Source: Companilactobacillus kimchii DSM 13961 = JCM 10707
Lineage (GTDB): Bacteria; Bacillota; Bacilli; Lactobacillales; Lactobacillaceae
Direction: 5' to 3'
Length of the DNA: 64,000 bases
Assembly: GCF_001435445.1 (NCBI RefSeq)
Contig: NZ_AZDH01000018.1
Span: 106,746-170,745 of the forward strand
In this document: positions 52,066 to 60,027 of the stretch, piece after piece
Position numbering within the stretch: the first letter of the stretch is position 1
Layout: every line of letters begins with the position of its first letter
Translations under genes and position numbers: made by a program
Notes under the pieces: generated by a model
The model's input: only the letters and a program-made list of their open reading frames with translations
Databases searched by the model: none
Told to the model about the DNA's origin: nothing

Positions 52066-52352
52066 AGTGTATAAAAGAGTCCATCTGTGACAAATACATG
52101 AATTCATGAAGACTGTTTAAATTACTTTTTAATATTCAACTGATTCCACCCTAGAAATATATTAATAATGTAATTTTTTAGCAAGTGAGGATTATTATGT
52201 GCATTCAATTCGAAATATAATAATCACGTACTTTTTTATGATAATACTAGTACAGAATATTCGCAATATTTTTATAGTATGTATCAATTTTTAGCCGTAT
52301 AGCCATATAAACAGTGAGTAGTTAGAATAATTTGAATTAAGAGGTGATGCCT

Positions 52353-52664
52353 ATGGTTAAGCGCTTTAAGTTTATTCGTGATAAACGTAATGAAATGGGG
52401 TTAACCATAGAACAATTGGCTGACCGGGCTCATGTATCTCCAGATTTAATATCACGCTTGGAACGGGGGAATAGAGATGACGTGTCTCTTTCTCGTTTAG
52501 AGAGTATTTTAGATGCTTTGAATCTGAAATTAGGTGATGTCTTTGATCAAACTGAACTAGATGAGCAGAGTAACCAATTTGTACAGGCTTTTTATTTAAT
52601 GGATAGTGAAAAGAAAAAGCAGTACGCAAAAGTTTTTATGGAGATTATAGACTTGAATAGTTGA
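52353..52664 (+). CDS. XRE-family HTH regulator, small
   Basis: 103 residues. HTH in FIRDKRNEMGLTIEQLADRAHVSPDLISRLERGNRDDVSLSRLESILDALNLKLGDVF, then a short helical tail. ATG 52353 has GAGGTG six bases upstream; the earlier GTG (52344) and ATG (52347) overlap that site. Unusually for this family it stands alone with a terminator; targets unknown. Confidence 0.85.
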   Translation: MVKRFKFIRDKRNEMGLTIEQLADRAHVSPDLISRLERGNRDDVSLSRLESILDALNLKLGDVFDQTELDEQSNQFVQAFYLMDSEKKKQYAKVFMEIIDLNS

Positions 52665-52682
52665 TTCAAGTCTTTTTTTTAT
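52650..52682 (+). terminator. Terminator overlapping the XRE gene end
   Basis: GACTTGAATA..GATTCAAGTC followed by T8. Confidence 0.9.
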
Positions 52683-52697
52683 ATTTTAATCCATTGG

Positions 52698-53336
52698 CTA
52701 TGGAGTCCATTGGGAATTATCGCCACCATCAGGAGCAGCCATATTTGAATATTTACCAGTAAGATTTCCATTCACATCGTAAAAGTCACCGTTGGGTTTA
52801 ACTACTGTTACGATTGGGTTATTTAGATTATTCAAATAGACGTGATAACCATCTGGCTTAGCTTCAACACTAAATGATGCAGGAGAAGCTCCACCATTAG
52901 CGTGTGCAACTAAACTTCTAGCTTGGTCTGCAGTAGTGATAACTGTGGCTGCCTGCTGATTTGTAGTTGCTTGTTGATTGTTGTTAGAAGCAGCTGTGCT
53001 TTGGCTTTGACCCTGATTAGTATTTTGAGTTTGTTTGGAACTCTGCTGGTTATTTGAATTTGATATTGTATTTTGGTTGTTAGTGGATGAATTTGCTTGT
53101 TGATTTTGTTGTGTCTCATCATTGTTGGAAGTGGATGCTTCCGCTTTTGATGAGGCCTTTTTTTTCGAAACTTTTTTCTTAGAAGAACTCTTCTTAGCTT
53201 TTTTGTGTGATTCTGTTTTAACAGTTGAATCCCTTGAGCTAGAAGAACTTTGACTGTTGTTAGAACAGCCTCCAAGTACTAATACGGATGTTACCAATAA
53301 AAGACTACTCAATATTTTGAAGGTAGTATGCTTCAT
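52698..53336 (-). CDS. Lipoprotein with Ser/Asn/Gln-rich spacer
   Basis: 212 residues. The signal peptide ends in lipobox LGGC (Cys24), then a low-complexity Ser/Lys and Asn/Gln/Thr stretch (about 25-130) that spans the wall, and a compact C-terminal domain (VITTADQARSLVAHANGGASPASFSVEAKPDGYHVYL...). Probably displayed at the cell surface. A four-fold TGT-type direct-repeat array lies about 225 bases upstream. Confidence 0.8.
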   Translation of the reverse strand: MKHTTFKILSSLLLVTSVLVLGGCSNNSQSSSSSRDSTVKTESHKKAKKSSSKKKVSKKKASSKAEASTSNNDETQQNQQANSSTNNQNTISNSNNQQSSKQTQNTNQGQSQSTAASNNNQQATTNQQAATVITTADQARSLVAHANGGASPASFSVEAKPDGYHVYLNNLNNPIVTVVKPNGDFYDVNGNLTGKYSNMAAPDGGDNSQWTP

Positions 53337-53560
53337 GCTGCTATTTCTCCCTATATCTAAATTTTGAAATAAATCTTAATACCGGTTCCATTGATCACCA
53401 CCTTAACTCGTACAAGTTATTATTTTATGGCTGATACAGAATATTAGCAACAAATTATATTTATAAATAGTTTTATTGCTACAATATGAATTTAATAAAA
53501 AGTCTCTTAGACGAAAGTTCTTTGTCAGGAGACCGTCCATATATAGTTTTAAATGATGTT

Positions 53561-53599
53561 TGTATTATATTTGTAATAATTCTGTAACATTATTGTAGC
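53561..53599 (-). promoter_or_regulatory. WalR-like direct-repeat array
   Basis: On the plus strand TGTATT, TGTAAT, TGTAAC and TGTAGC occur with a strict 11-base period (starts 53561, 53572, 53583, 53594), i.e. hexamers spaced by five bases as in WalR (YycF) boxes. It is the upstream region of the lipoprotein gene; the rest of 53337-53836 is AT-rich spacer plus the terminator below. Confidence 0.55.
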
Positions 53600-53652
53600 A
53601 TTTACGTAATAATTAGCAATATCAAATATAAAAAATATTGGTTTAGTTAATT

Positions 53653-53690
53653 TTGGACGTAAAAAAAGGGCCTCCATTCTTTTGGAGGCC
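53653..53690 (-). terminator. Terminator of the SLAP gene at 53837
   Basis: GGGCCTCC pairs with GGAGGCCC around ATTCTTTT, T8 on the minus strand. Confidence 0.88.
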
Positions 53691-53836
53691 CACTATATCA
53701 GGGAGGTGATTATATTAGTTTGTTTATTTATATATATTATAAGTTAGTATTCAATATTCTTGTTTACCAACTACTATATTAGATTATAAATGTGAAGAAA
53801 GTGTGAAATATACAAATATTAATATAATTGTCCTGA

Positions 53837-54712
53837 TTATTGTGTAACAGATGTTGCAAACTCAGGTTCACTACTTACATTATTTCCAGCGTCATTTTGA
53901 TTTAAATGCATGTTTGAACTTTGTGCCCATTCATTAGTTGATACTTGATAGAAGGTATGGCCATATTTATTTTGAACCATTTGACCAATTTTCCAATTAG
54001 TTCCCTCAGGCAATTGACGGTCTGAGAAAGAGTCCATTGAAGTATCGTATAAATCAGCGGGACCATTAACAACAGTACCAACTACTGGTTGCTGTTGCTG
54101 TGTGGTAGTTGAAGCAGCATTGGTTGTAGCGTTATTTGTAGTGTAACTTTGATTAGGTTCAGTTACTTGAATGTTCAAGTCATTAGCAGCGACCCATTCA
54201 TTAGTAGCAACTTGCAAATAAACATTTCCATTAACATTTATGGATGCACCAAGTTTCCAATTAGTTCCAGCTGGTAAAGTTACCCCAGTAATAGCTTGGC
54301 CTTGACTGTTAACTACAGCAGAAGCCCACTTTGTCGTTCCAACTTTAGTGGCGTTAACATCAATTTGATTGCTAGTGTCTGAACTAAGATTAGTTACTTG
54401 ATTGGATGAATTACTGATATCAATACTATCAGCAGCGATCCACTCGTTAGTAGCAACTTGATAATAAGTAATGCCATTGATTTGAGTTGAAGGACCAAGT
54501 TTCCAAGAGCTGAAGTTAGGAAGGTAAGTACTTGTAATAGTTTGACCCTGATTGTTAACCAGAATACCGCTACCACGACGAACAGTACCAATCAATCCGC
54601 TTTCTGTTGATGTTTCTGCCGCACTCACGTCTTGAGGCGACAAATTAGACAGAACAGTTGGGGCAATTAATAATGCCAGTGCTGAGCCGAGTAGAACTTT
54701 ATTCTTTTTCAT
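53837..54712 (-). CDS. SLAP-domain surface protein, three repeats
   Basis: 291 residues. Signal peptide to about 33 (KKNKVLLGSALALLIAPTVLS...), then three SLAP-type repeats of about 60 residues, each built as LP..NWKLG..I..N..xYQVATNEW(I/V)A. Such repeats tether proteins to wall polymers, so this is a small wall protein of pure anchor domains, perhaps an adhesin or an S-layer accessory. Ribosome site GGAGG. A WalR-like box lies about 130 bases upstream. Confidence 0.88.
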   Translation of the reverse strand: MKKNKVLLGSALALLIAPTVLSNLSPQDVSAAETSTESGLIGTVRRGSGILVNNQGQTITSTYLPNFSSWKLGPSTQINGITYYQVATNEWIAADSIDISNSSNQVTNLSSDTSNQIDVNATKVGTTKWASAVVNSQGQAITGVTLPAGTNWKLGASINVNGNVYLQVATNEWVAANDLNIQVTEPNQSYTTNNATTNAASTTTQQQQPVVGTVVNGPADLYDTSMDSFSDRQLPEGTNWKIGQMVQNKYGHTFYQVSTNEWAQSSNMHLNQNDAGNNVSSEPEFATSVTQ

Positions 54713-54839
54713 CTTTTAAACCTCCTCGTCTTATTTTGCGGTTCATAGTAAACCTATAATGCAATCAGATTTTAATCAATACGTTTAAAAAACTGTTAAG
54801 GGAAACGTTACGTTTTCTTTAGAATTAGCTCAATATTTT

Positions 54840-54856
54840 TGTAATATATTTGTAAT
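54840..54856 (-). promoter_or_regulatory. WalR-like box upstream of the SLAP gene
   Basis: On the plus strand TGTAAT-ATATT-TGTAAT, an exact match to the WalR consensus (TGTWAH-N5-TGTWAH). Confidence 0.55.
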
Positions 54857-54958
54857 AAATGAATTAATATACGATAACTCATTAAATGAATATAAACTTT
54901 AATCAGAAAATTTTTATGATGGAGGCTTTTGTATACATTGTTGTACTACCTTCATATT

Positions 54959-54964
54959 TATAAT
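54959..54964 (+). promoter_or_regulatory. -10 element of the toxin-antitoxin operon
   Basis: Consensus TATAAT with a TTGTTG 15 bases upstream; transcription would begin near 54971, about 36 bases before GTG 55007. This supports that start over the more distal TTG codons. Confidence 0.45.
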
Positions 54965-55006
54965 AAAATGGTAGCACTGTTAATTCTTAGAAGGGATTTT
55001 TATAAT

Positions 55007-55663
55007 GTGTCTTTAGAAAATGATTTAGAATCAGCAATTCTTAAGATAAATGTGTTTTACAACAAATTATCAACAGAATATACTGGCGAAATATTTAATT
55101 TTAGAAAAGAAAAAGTGAAAAATGTTATTGACGATGATTCAATCATTAAAGATACATATCAGAATATTTTTGACAATTATAGGCAATTTTTAATAGATAA
55201 CCAATTATCACTGTATACTTTGAATTTTGACTTAGAGAATATGTTCGATGCCAATGATTTATACAAAATCAATGAAAGAATTAAAGCAGCAAATTCTATA
55301 TATGAGAAGCTTCGTAGGTATTGTGATAAAAAAGAAAAGGGAGATATTTCTCTTAATAAATGTCTTAATGATTTTTTTGGAATTAGAATGATTTTTACAG
55401 ATTTGATAGAAAATGAACAAAATATTTTAAAAACATTGGAAGAGCTTAAAAAAAGTGGCATCATAAGAAAATATTATATTCGTAATGATGGTGCGTATAG
55501 TGGTATTCATATTACTTTAAATGGTAATGATAATTTGAGATTCCCATGGGAATTGCAGTTATGGGATAAATCAAAATTTGAATCAAACATGAATGCCCAT
55601 GAACTACACAAAGAAATGACAAAATATACTAATATCCCCAGACGTTACTTTACTAAAATGTAG
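55007..55663 (+). CDS. RelA/SpoT-fold protein, probable toxSAS toxin
   Basis: 218 residues from GTG 55007 (AGAAGGGA ten bases upstream; TTG 54929 lies three bases after another GGAGG and before the promoter). It is a small nucleotidyltransferase of the RelA/SpoT synthetase type with no hydrolase or regulatory domain: RIK at 91-93, SIYEKL at 97-102, DFFGIR at 122-127, AYSGIH at 163-168, WELQL with the key Glu at 181-185, HELHK at 198-202. The layout matches toxic small alarmone synthetases, which pyrophosphorylate tRNA 3' ends or make (pp)pApp. Paired with a Panacea-type antitoxin 39 bases downstream. AT-rich compared with neighbours, consistent with transfer. Confidence 0.8.
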   Translation: MSLENDLESAILKINVFYNKLSTEYTGEIFNFRKEKVKNVIDDDSIIKDTYQNIFDNYRQFLIDNQLSLYTLNFDLENMFDANDLYKINERIKAANSIYEKLRRYCDKKEKGDISLNKCLNDFFGIRMIFTDLIENEQNILKTLEELKKSGIIRKYYIRNDGAYSGIHITLNGNDNLRFPWELQLWDKSKFESNMNAHELHKEMTKYTNIPRRYFTKM

Positions 55664-55702
55664 TTCCAGATGTTAAAATATGAAATGAGGAGGTGAGGGT
55701 TT

Positions 55703-56443
55703 ATGTACAAACACTTTATAATTATTTCTGATAGTTACCAAAAAGGATCCAGAATTGGATATAAAGAAACAGAAATAAGTACAGACAGAAGTTTATTGCA
55801 TAAGATTTTGGAAATTAAGGATAATTTAAAGGAGAATGACATTGCTTCTTATTCAACTCACTTAATTGAGACCGATAAGCCTTCTTGGAAATCGATAATT
55901 GATTCCGATCCCTTCTTTAAGGATATTCTGACGTTGGACGATATAGATGAGTTTATTGAATATTCTAAAGACAGGATAACCTCAAAGGATATTGCGGAAT
56001 ATGTTTCCGAACGTTTCTCACTTACAACATTACCAACGATGAAAATTGTTTATTATATATATTCTGATTTTCTTACGACGTATAAAAAACCGCTATTCAA
56101 AAATAACTTTGTTGCATTTAAATATGGGCCTGTTGATAAAGAACTTTGGAAAGAGTACAGATATATGGACGAGAAGAAAATAGTTCCCGTTTTTAAAAAT
56201 AAAGATTCCATTTCACCTGTAATAAGTAAGCTTATCAAGTCAGGGGAATATGGACACATTAAACATATATTTGATTCTTTAATAAAAAATGAGAAGGTCT
56301 TAGGAGATCCATTCTTTTTAAAAGAGTTAACACATCGGGATGGCACCCCTTGGAGTAATGTCTATGAACCAGGTAAAAACAATGCGATAACAGATGACAT
56401 AATTATAAAATATCATCCTCTTGAAAAAGAATCATTAAGCTGA
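55703..56443 (+). CDS. Panacea-domain (DUF4065) protein, probable antitoxin
   Basis: 246 residues. The C-terminal half is Panacea-like: KIVYYIYSDFLTTYKKPLF, VAFKYGPVDKELW (the conserved KYGPV core at about 140-150) and HRDGTPWSNVYEPGKNN (about 211-228). The first 100 residues form a different domain that I do not recognise. Panacea domains are broad antitoxins found next to unrelated toxins, including toxSAS enzymes, so the pair forms a likely type II toxin-antitoxin system. Ribosome site GAGGAGGTGAGG, stronger than that of the toxin, which fits antitoxin excess. Confidence 0.78.
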   Translation: MYKHFIIISDSYQKGSRIGYKETEISTDRSLLHKILEIKDNLKENDIASYSTHLIETDKPSWKSIIDSDPFFKDILTLDDIDEFIEYSKDRITSKDIAEYVSERFSLTTLPTMKIVYYIYSDFLTTYKKPLFKNNFVAFKYGPVDKELWKEYRYMDEKKIVPVFKNKDSISPVISKLIKSGEYGHIKHIFDSLIKNEKVLGDPFFLKELTHRDGTPWSNVYEPGKNNAITDDIIIKYHPLEKESLS

Positions 56444-56465
56444 TCTTGGATGAATAAAAATACAG

Positions 56466-56511
56466 AAAAGGGAGCTCAGAAATCGATTGATTTCTAAGCC
56501 CCCTTTTTTAG
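56466..56511 (+). terminator. Terminator of the toxin-antitoxin operon (may serve both strands)
   Basis: AAGGG-A-GCT-C-AGAAATC pairs with GATTTCT-A-AGC-C-CCCTT, then T6. Confidence 0.8.
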
Positions 56512-56540
56512 TAACCATATTTCTGGACAATATAGAACTC

Positions 56541-57443
56541 CTATTGAATCTTACCATCAGATTCTCTAACGGTTGAACGTCCGTCTTTAGCAGCGTTCTT
56601 AATAGCACGAACAATATCATTGTCACTCCAAGCATCAATGTTCTTAACACCAGAATCAGTTAATTGTTGTCTAGCTTTGGCGATGTCGGAATCAGTAATG
56701 GTTTTACCATCGACCTCTTTCTTTTCAACATCGAAGTCGCCACCTTTAGCAGCTGGATTGTTGCTTTGGTCGGCTGATGAGTCAGCACTACTATTATCAG
56801 TAGAATTGTTGTTGTCAGTTGTAGTTGTTGTAGAACTATCATTATTAGTATTACTGTCAGTATCGGTACTGTCTTTAGTGTCAGTAGGTAATGACTTGAG
56901 TAGGGTATTGGCTTGTGTGTAAAGATCTGAATAATACTTACCCTTAATACCCTTGAATGTTGTGATTTGTTCTAGTAATGCTTTAGCTTGATCATTAGCG
57001 CCTTGTTTGATTAATTCTTTAGCATTTTTGATATCAGCCTTGAAGTTACTACGATTGAATTGAATCTTCTTTACTTGTTTAGTTAATTTCTTGGCTCTGG
57101 AAATCATCTTCTTGTTTCCGTTATCTTGATCTGTAACTTTATTCAAAGCTGATCTGGCAGAGTCAAATTTACGTTGGCTCATAAATCTCTTCGCCTTGAC
57201 CAAGTTTTGAGCTTGGATCTTTGAGTCATGTGCTTTGTCAGTTTTTTTCGCCTTAATTGCTGAATCAAAGTGATCAGCGGCCTTTGAATATTCTTTATCG
57301 TCTACGGCATCGTTACCTTTAGTCATTTCTGTCTTGTAAGTATCACTACTATTATTAGACTTAGATGCTGAAGAGTTGCCGTTACTGCAGCCGGCTAGCA
57401 ATAGTGCTACCCCTGTTGTTGCTAGTAATAAAGCTTTTTTCAT
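56541..57443 (-). CDS. Lipoprotein with TPR-like helices
   Basis: 300 residues. Lipobox LLAGC (Cys19). Residues about 35-185 are alpha-helical with spaced repeats such as KGNDAVDDKEYSKAADHFDSAIKAKK and AQNLVKAKRFMSQRKFDSARSALNKV, which read as TPR-like hairpins. A Ser/Thr/Asp/Asn-rich linker follows (about 185-235), then a small basic C-terminal unit (DSDIAKARQQLTDSGVKNIDAWSDNDIVRAIKNAAKDG...). Surface-exposed, role unknown. Ribosome site TGGAGG. Confidence 0.82.
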   Translation of the reverse strand: MKKALLLATTGVALLLAGCSNGNSSASKSNNSSDTYKTEMTKGNDAVDDKEYSKAADHFDSAIKAKKTDKAHDSKIQAQNLVKAKRFMSQRKFDSARSALNKVTDQDNGNKKMISRAKKLTKQVKKIQFNRSNFKADIKNAKELIKQGANDQAKALLEQITTFKGIKGKYYSDLYTQANTLLKSLPTDTKDSTDTDSNTNNDSSTTTTTDNNNSTDNSSADSSADQSNNPAAKGGDFDVEKKEVDGKTITDSDIAKARQQLTDSGVKNIDAWSDNDIVRAIKNAAKDGRSTVRESDGKIQ

Positions 57444-57603
57444 TTTTGAAATTCCTCCATATAAGTGCTGGTTGAATTATAACATGTTGGGAAAAATTTC
57501 AAAAAAGATTTCCGTTTTGGATACTTTCAAACGTTATTATCTGTGTAAGTTACTTAAACCGGCCGGTTAGTTCTTACAAAATATAAAAAAGAGGTAATTA
57601 ATA

Positions 57604-57807
57604 ATGTGGAAGAAAACAGCAATCGTCGTAACAATGGCAAACGGAAAGTATCCCAAAGGTAAGAGAGCAATTAACTTCAATAATATAGTAGAAAACCCAA
57701 CTCAAGGGCAAATTGATCTCTTCACGCAAGGACTAGTTCTACTATCAGATGGCGATGCACTTTACGGAACAGAAGTAATTAAACACAATACAATGGATGC
57801 AGAATAG
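57604..57807 (+). CDS. DUF1659-like small protein
   Basis: 67 residues, ATG with GAGG upstream. Pattern NGKYPKGKRAINFNNIVENPTQGQIDLFTQGLVLLSDG is the DUF1659 layout: a beta hairpin and a helix. Cotranscribed with the DUF2922 gene 11 bases downstream; these two families are commonly neighbours in Bacilli. Function unknown. Confidence 0.7.
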   Translation: MWKKTAIVVTMANGKYPKGKRAINFNNIVENPTQGQIDLFTQGLVLLSDGDALYGTEVIKHNTMDAE

Positions 57808-57818
57808 GGGCGTAAATT

Positions 57819-58031
57819 ATGAAAAGATTACAATTGAAGTTTAAAACAGCAGATGGCCACAGCAAGAATTTAGTTTTGAGTTATGTTAAAGCTGATTTAG
57901 ATCCGGAGACAGTCAAGACAGCGATGGACAAAATTAGTGCCAGTAAGCTATTTGAAAAAGGTGCTATTCAACTTTATCGAGAAATCACTGGTGCCAAGTA
58001 TGTTGAACGTGTTGAGAACAAGGTATTCTAA
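57819..58031 (+). CDS. DUF2922 small protein
   Basis: 70 residues, GGGG ribosome site. RLQLKFKTADGHSKNLVLSYVKADLDPETVKTAMDKI fits DUF2922 (beta hairpin, helix, strand). Partner of the preceding DUF1659-like gene. Function unknown. Confidence 0.72.
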   Translation: MKRLQLKFKTADGHSKNLVLSYVKADLDPETVKTAMDKISASKLFEKGAIQLYREITGAKYVERVENKVF

Positions 58032-58081
58032 GCCTTTTCAGATTCTAGTAAAAATTATTAAAATATTTAAGGTATAAACCT

Positions 58082-58127
58082 TGAGCCTACGTCTTATTTA
58101 GAATAGAATAAGAGTAGGCTCTTTTGG
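58082..58127 (+). terminator. Rho-independent terminator after the DUF2922 gene
   Basis: GAGCCTAC..CTTATT pairs with AATAAG..GTAGGCTC, then TTTT. Confidence 0.88.
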
Positions 58128-58224
58128 GTTAACAAAATTAATCTAGTCATTGTTTAAGCGTTGATTACATGACAATTAGAGTTTTTTTCTTTGAAAAAAT
58201 TCAATTTTGATTGTAAATGTGTAT

Positions 58225-58269
58225 GAAATGTTACAAAATCGTGATATTTAATACAGAAATGTTACAAAA
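58225..58269 (+). promoter_or_regulatory. Direct repeats upstream of the S-layer-like gene
   Basis: The 14-mer GAAATGTTACAAAA occurs twice with starts 31 bases apart (58225 and 58256), about three helical turns. The second overlaps a WalR-like pair on the minus strand (TGTAAC-ATTTC-TGTATT). Confidence 0.55.
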
Positions 58270-58291
58270 ACAGTGACTTTTTAAATTTCAG

Positions 58292-58320
58292 TTGATTCAC
58301 AAGCCAGAGTTTCATATAAT
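58292..58320 (+). promoter_or_regulatory. Strong promoter of the S-layer-like gene
   Basis: TTGATT-17-TATAAT, ideal spacing; predicted transcript start near 58327. Confidence 0.8.
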
Positions 58321-58322
58321 GG

Positions 58323-58347
58323 TTGTCAGTGGGATAGCCCACGACAA
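58323..58347 (+). promoter_or_regulatory. 5'-terminal mRNA hairpin
   Basis: TTGTC-A-GTGGG pairs with CCCAC-GACAA around ATAG. The GTGGG/CCCAC part lies at the very 5' end of the predicted mRNA, as in stabilised mRNAs of abundant surface proteins. Confidence 0.6.
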
Positions 58348-58387
58348 TTAAAATAATAAATTCTTGTAGTCCAGGGGAGGATTAACA

Positions 58388-59890
58388 TTGAAAAAATCTA
58401 TTAAATACGCAGGAATCGCTGCTGCCACACTTCTAGCTGTTGCACCAGTTGCTGCTCCTGTAGTTTCACAAGCTGCTGATAGTACTGTTGCTACAACACC
58501 AGATTATAACAAGCAACAAAACTCAGCTGACGCTTTTAAAGCATCATTAAATACAGAAACTGCTGCTTCAAACTTAGTTAGTGGTACATCTGTTAAGGGT
58601 GTTTCAGTTGAACAAGGTTCAATGAAAATTGATGCCTTTAATACTGCAGAAGCTGGCCTAGTTAAGGCTGCTATTGGTACTACTGATATCAACAATATTG
58701 GTGATTCAGCTAAGGTTACTGTTTCAGCTAAGACTGTTAAGGGTGCTGCTATTAACACTGATTATGATCTTGGTAAGATCCTTGCTGATTCAACTCAACC
58801 AGAAGTTGAATTCACAGTTACATTGAGCTTCACAAATACTAATGGTAAAGCTGATTCAAGAACTGCTACTGTTAAAGCTACAAAGAAGTCAACTGTTGCT
58901 AAAGACGATATGACTTCAGCAAAGGCAACATTTACAACACCATTATCAGTTGCTTTGAACACAACAGTTACAAGTTCAACTCTTGATGCAAGTAACGATG
59001 CTAAGATTGTTGACCAAAATGGTAACTCTGTATTGACAGATGGTAGTAAAGTTAAAGCTGGTACAAGCTTCTTCACAACATACAGCAATGCTATCGAAGC
59101 TGCTAAAGCTGGTAACGAAGACAGTGATGCTGCTGGCGTTGCTTCTAGTGTAAAGGCTGATACTAACGTTGAACCAAACGGTACAAAGGTATTTACAAAG
59201 GCCGGTACATATTATCAAGTAATTACATTTACTGGTGCTACTGGTACAGCTTTGAACCAATTCGTTAAGAATTACAACCTTGACCCATCAACATACTCAG
59301 TTTATGTAAATGGTTCACAAGCTTCAGCTGGTTACGACTTTGTTGCTGATACAACAGATGCTGCTAACACAACACTTAAGTTTGTTCGTGCTATTAATGT
59401 TTCAAACACAACTGATCAATGGACAACAACAGATACTACAGGTGTTGTTACAACAAAGACTGCAAGCAACTACTACACACTAAAGAATGATAGCAACCAA
59501 ACAATTGCTAACCGTGCTTTAGGTGCAAACACACCTTGGAGAACTGACAAAGTTCGTACAAACCAAGACGGTGTAAAACAATACCGTGTTGCTACTGGCG
59601 AATGGATCGATGCTGACAATGTTGTTTACTCAAATGGTAACAACAACAGTAACAATGGTTCAGGCTTGACAGATATCAAGACTGTTTCAGGTGTTGCTAC
59701 TTTGACAAAGGCCAAGGGTTACTACATGGCATTGTTCAACGATGAAGGAAAGGCTTATGATAACAAATATCTTGGCTCACCTTCAGCATGGAGAGTAGAC
59801 AGAACTGCTAAGGGTGCCGATGGTAATACTTACTACCGTGTTGCTACTAGCGAATGGCTACAAGCCGGTGAAGGCGTTTCATTCAAATAA
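58388..59890 (+). CDS. SLAP-domain, S-layer-like major surface protein
   Basis: 500 residues from TTG 58388 (GGGGAGG upstream). Signal peptide to about 30 (AATLLAVAPVAAPVVSQAA), a Thr/Ser/Ala-rich N-terminal region (about 31-360) and two C-terminal SLAP repeats (about 362-500) with RVATGEW and RVATSEW. Codon use is highly biased (GCT, ACA, AAC/AAG dominate), with no rare codons, which together with the strong promoter and mRNA hairpin suggests very high expression. It could be the S-layer protein of the strain or a major secreted cell-wall protein; the exact role is not settled. Confidence 0.88.
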   Translation: MKKSIKYAGIAAATLLAVAPVAAPVVSQAADSTVATTPDYNKQQNSADAFKASLNTETAASNLVSGTSVKGVSVEQGSMKIDAFNTAEAGLVKAAIGTTDINNIGDSAKVTVSAKTVKGAAINTDYDLGKILADSTQPEVEFTVTLSFTNTNGKADSRTATVKATKKSTVAKDDMTSAKATFTTPLSVALNTTVTSSTLDASNDAKIVDQNGNSVLTDGSKVKAGTSFFTTYSNAIEAAKAGNEDSDAAGVASSVKADTNVEPNGTKVFTKAGTYYQVITFTGATGTALNQFVKNYNLDPSTYSVYVNGSQASAGYDFVADTTDAANTTLKFVRAINVSNTTDQWTTTDTTGVVTTKTASNYYTLKNDSNQTIANRALGANTPWRTDKVRTNQDGVKQYRVATGEWIDADNVVYSNGNNNSNNGSGLTDIKTVSGVATLTKAKGYYMALFNDEGKAYDNKYLGSPSAWRVDRTAKGADGNTYYRVATSEWLQAGEGVSFK

Positions 59891-59911
59891 TTTTTAATTA
59901 TTGAATATTAA

Positions 59912-59940
59912 GAGAACTCGCGTGTGCGAGTTCTTTTTTT
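59912..59940 (+). terminator. Rho-independent terminator
   Basis: AGAACTCGC-GTGT-GCGAGTTCT followed by T7. Confidence 0.93.
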
Positions 59941-59950
59941 ATGCCATTTT

Positions 59951-59965
59951 TGGAAAGCGGTTGCA
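59951..59965 (+). promoter_or_regulatory. Possible CcpA (cre) site
   Basis: TGGAAAGCGGTTGCA matches WTGNAANCGNWNNCW at 14 of 15 positions, about 65 bases upstream of the LevR-like gene; it would link the PTS to carbon catabolite control. Confidence 0.4.
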
Positions 59966-60027
59966 TGTACTCCTCAGTATTATAAAATTAATATATTAAC
60001 AATTTCACCGACAATGGGGGCATAATT

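Noticed and set aside
54929..55006. N-terminal extension of the RelA/SpoT protein from TTG 54929
   Set aside because: The start is only three bases from the GGAGG, and the segment contains the probable TATAAT of the operon.
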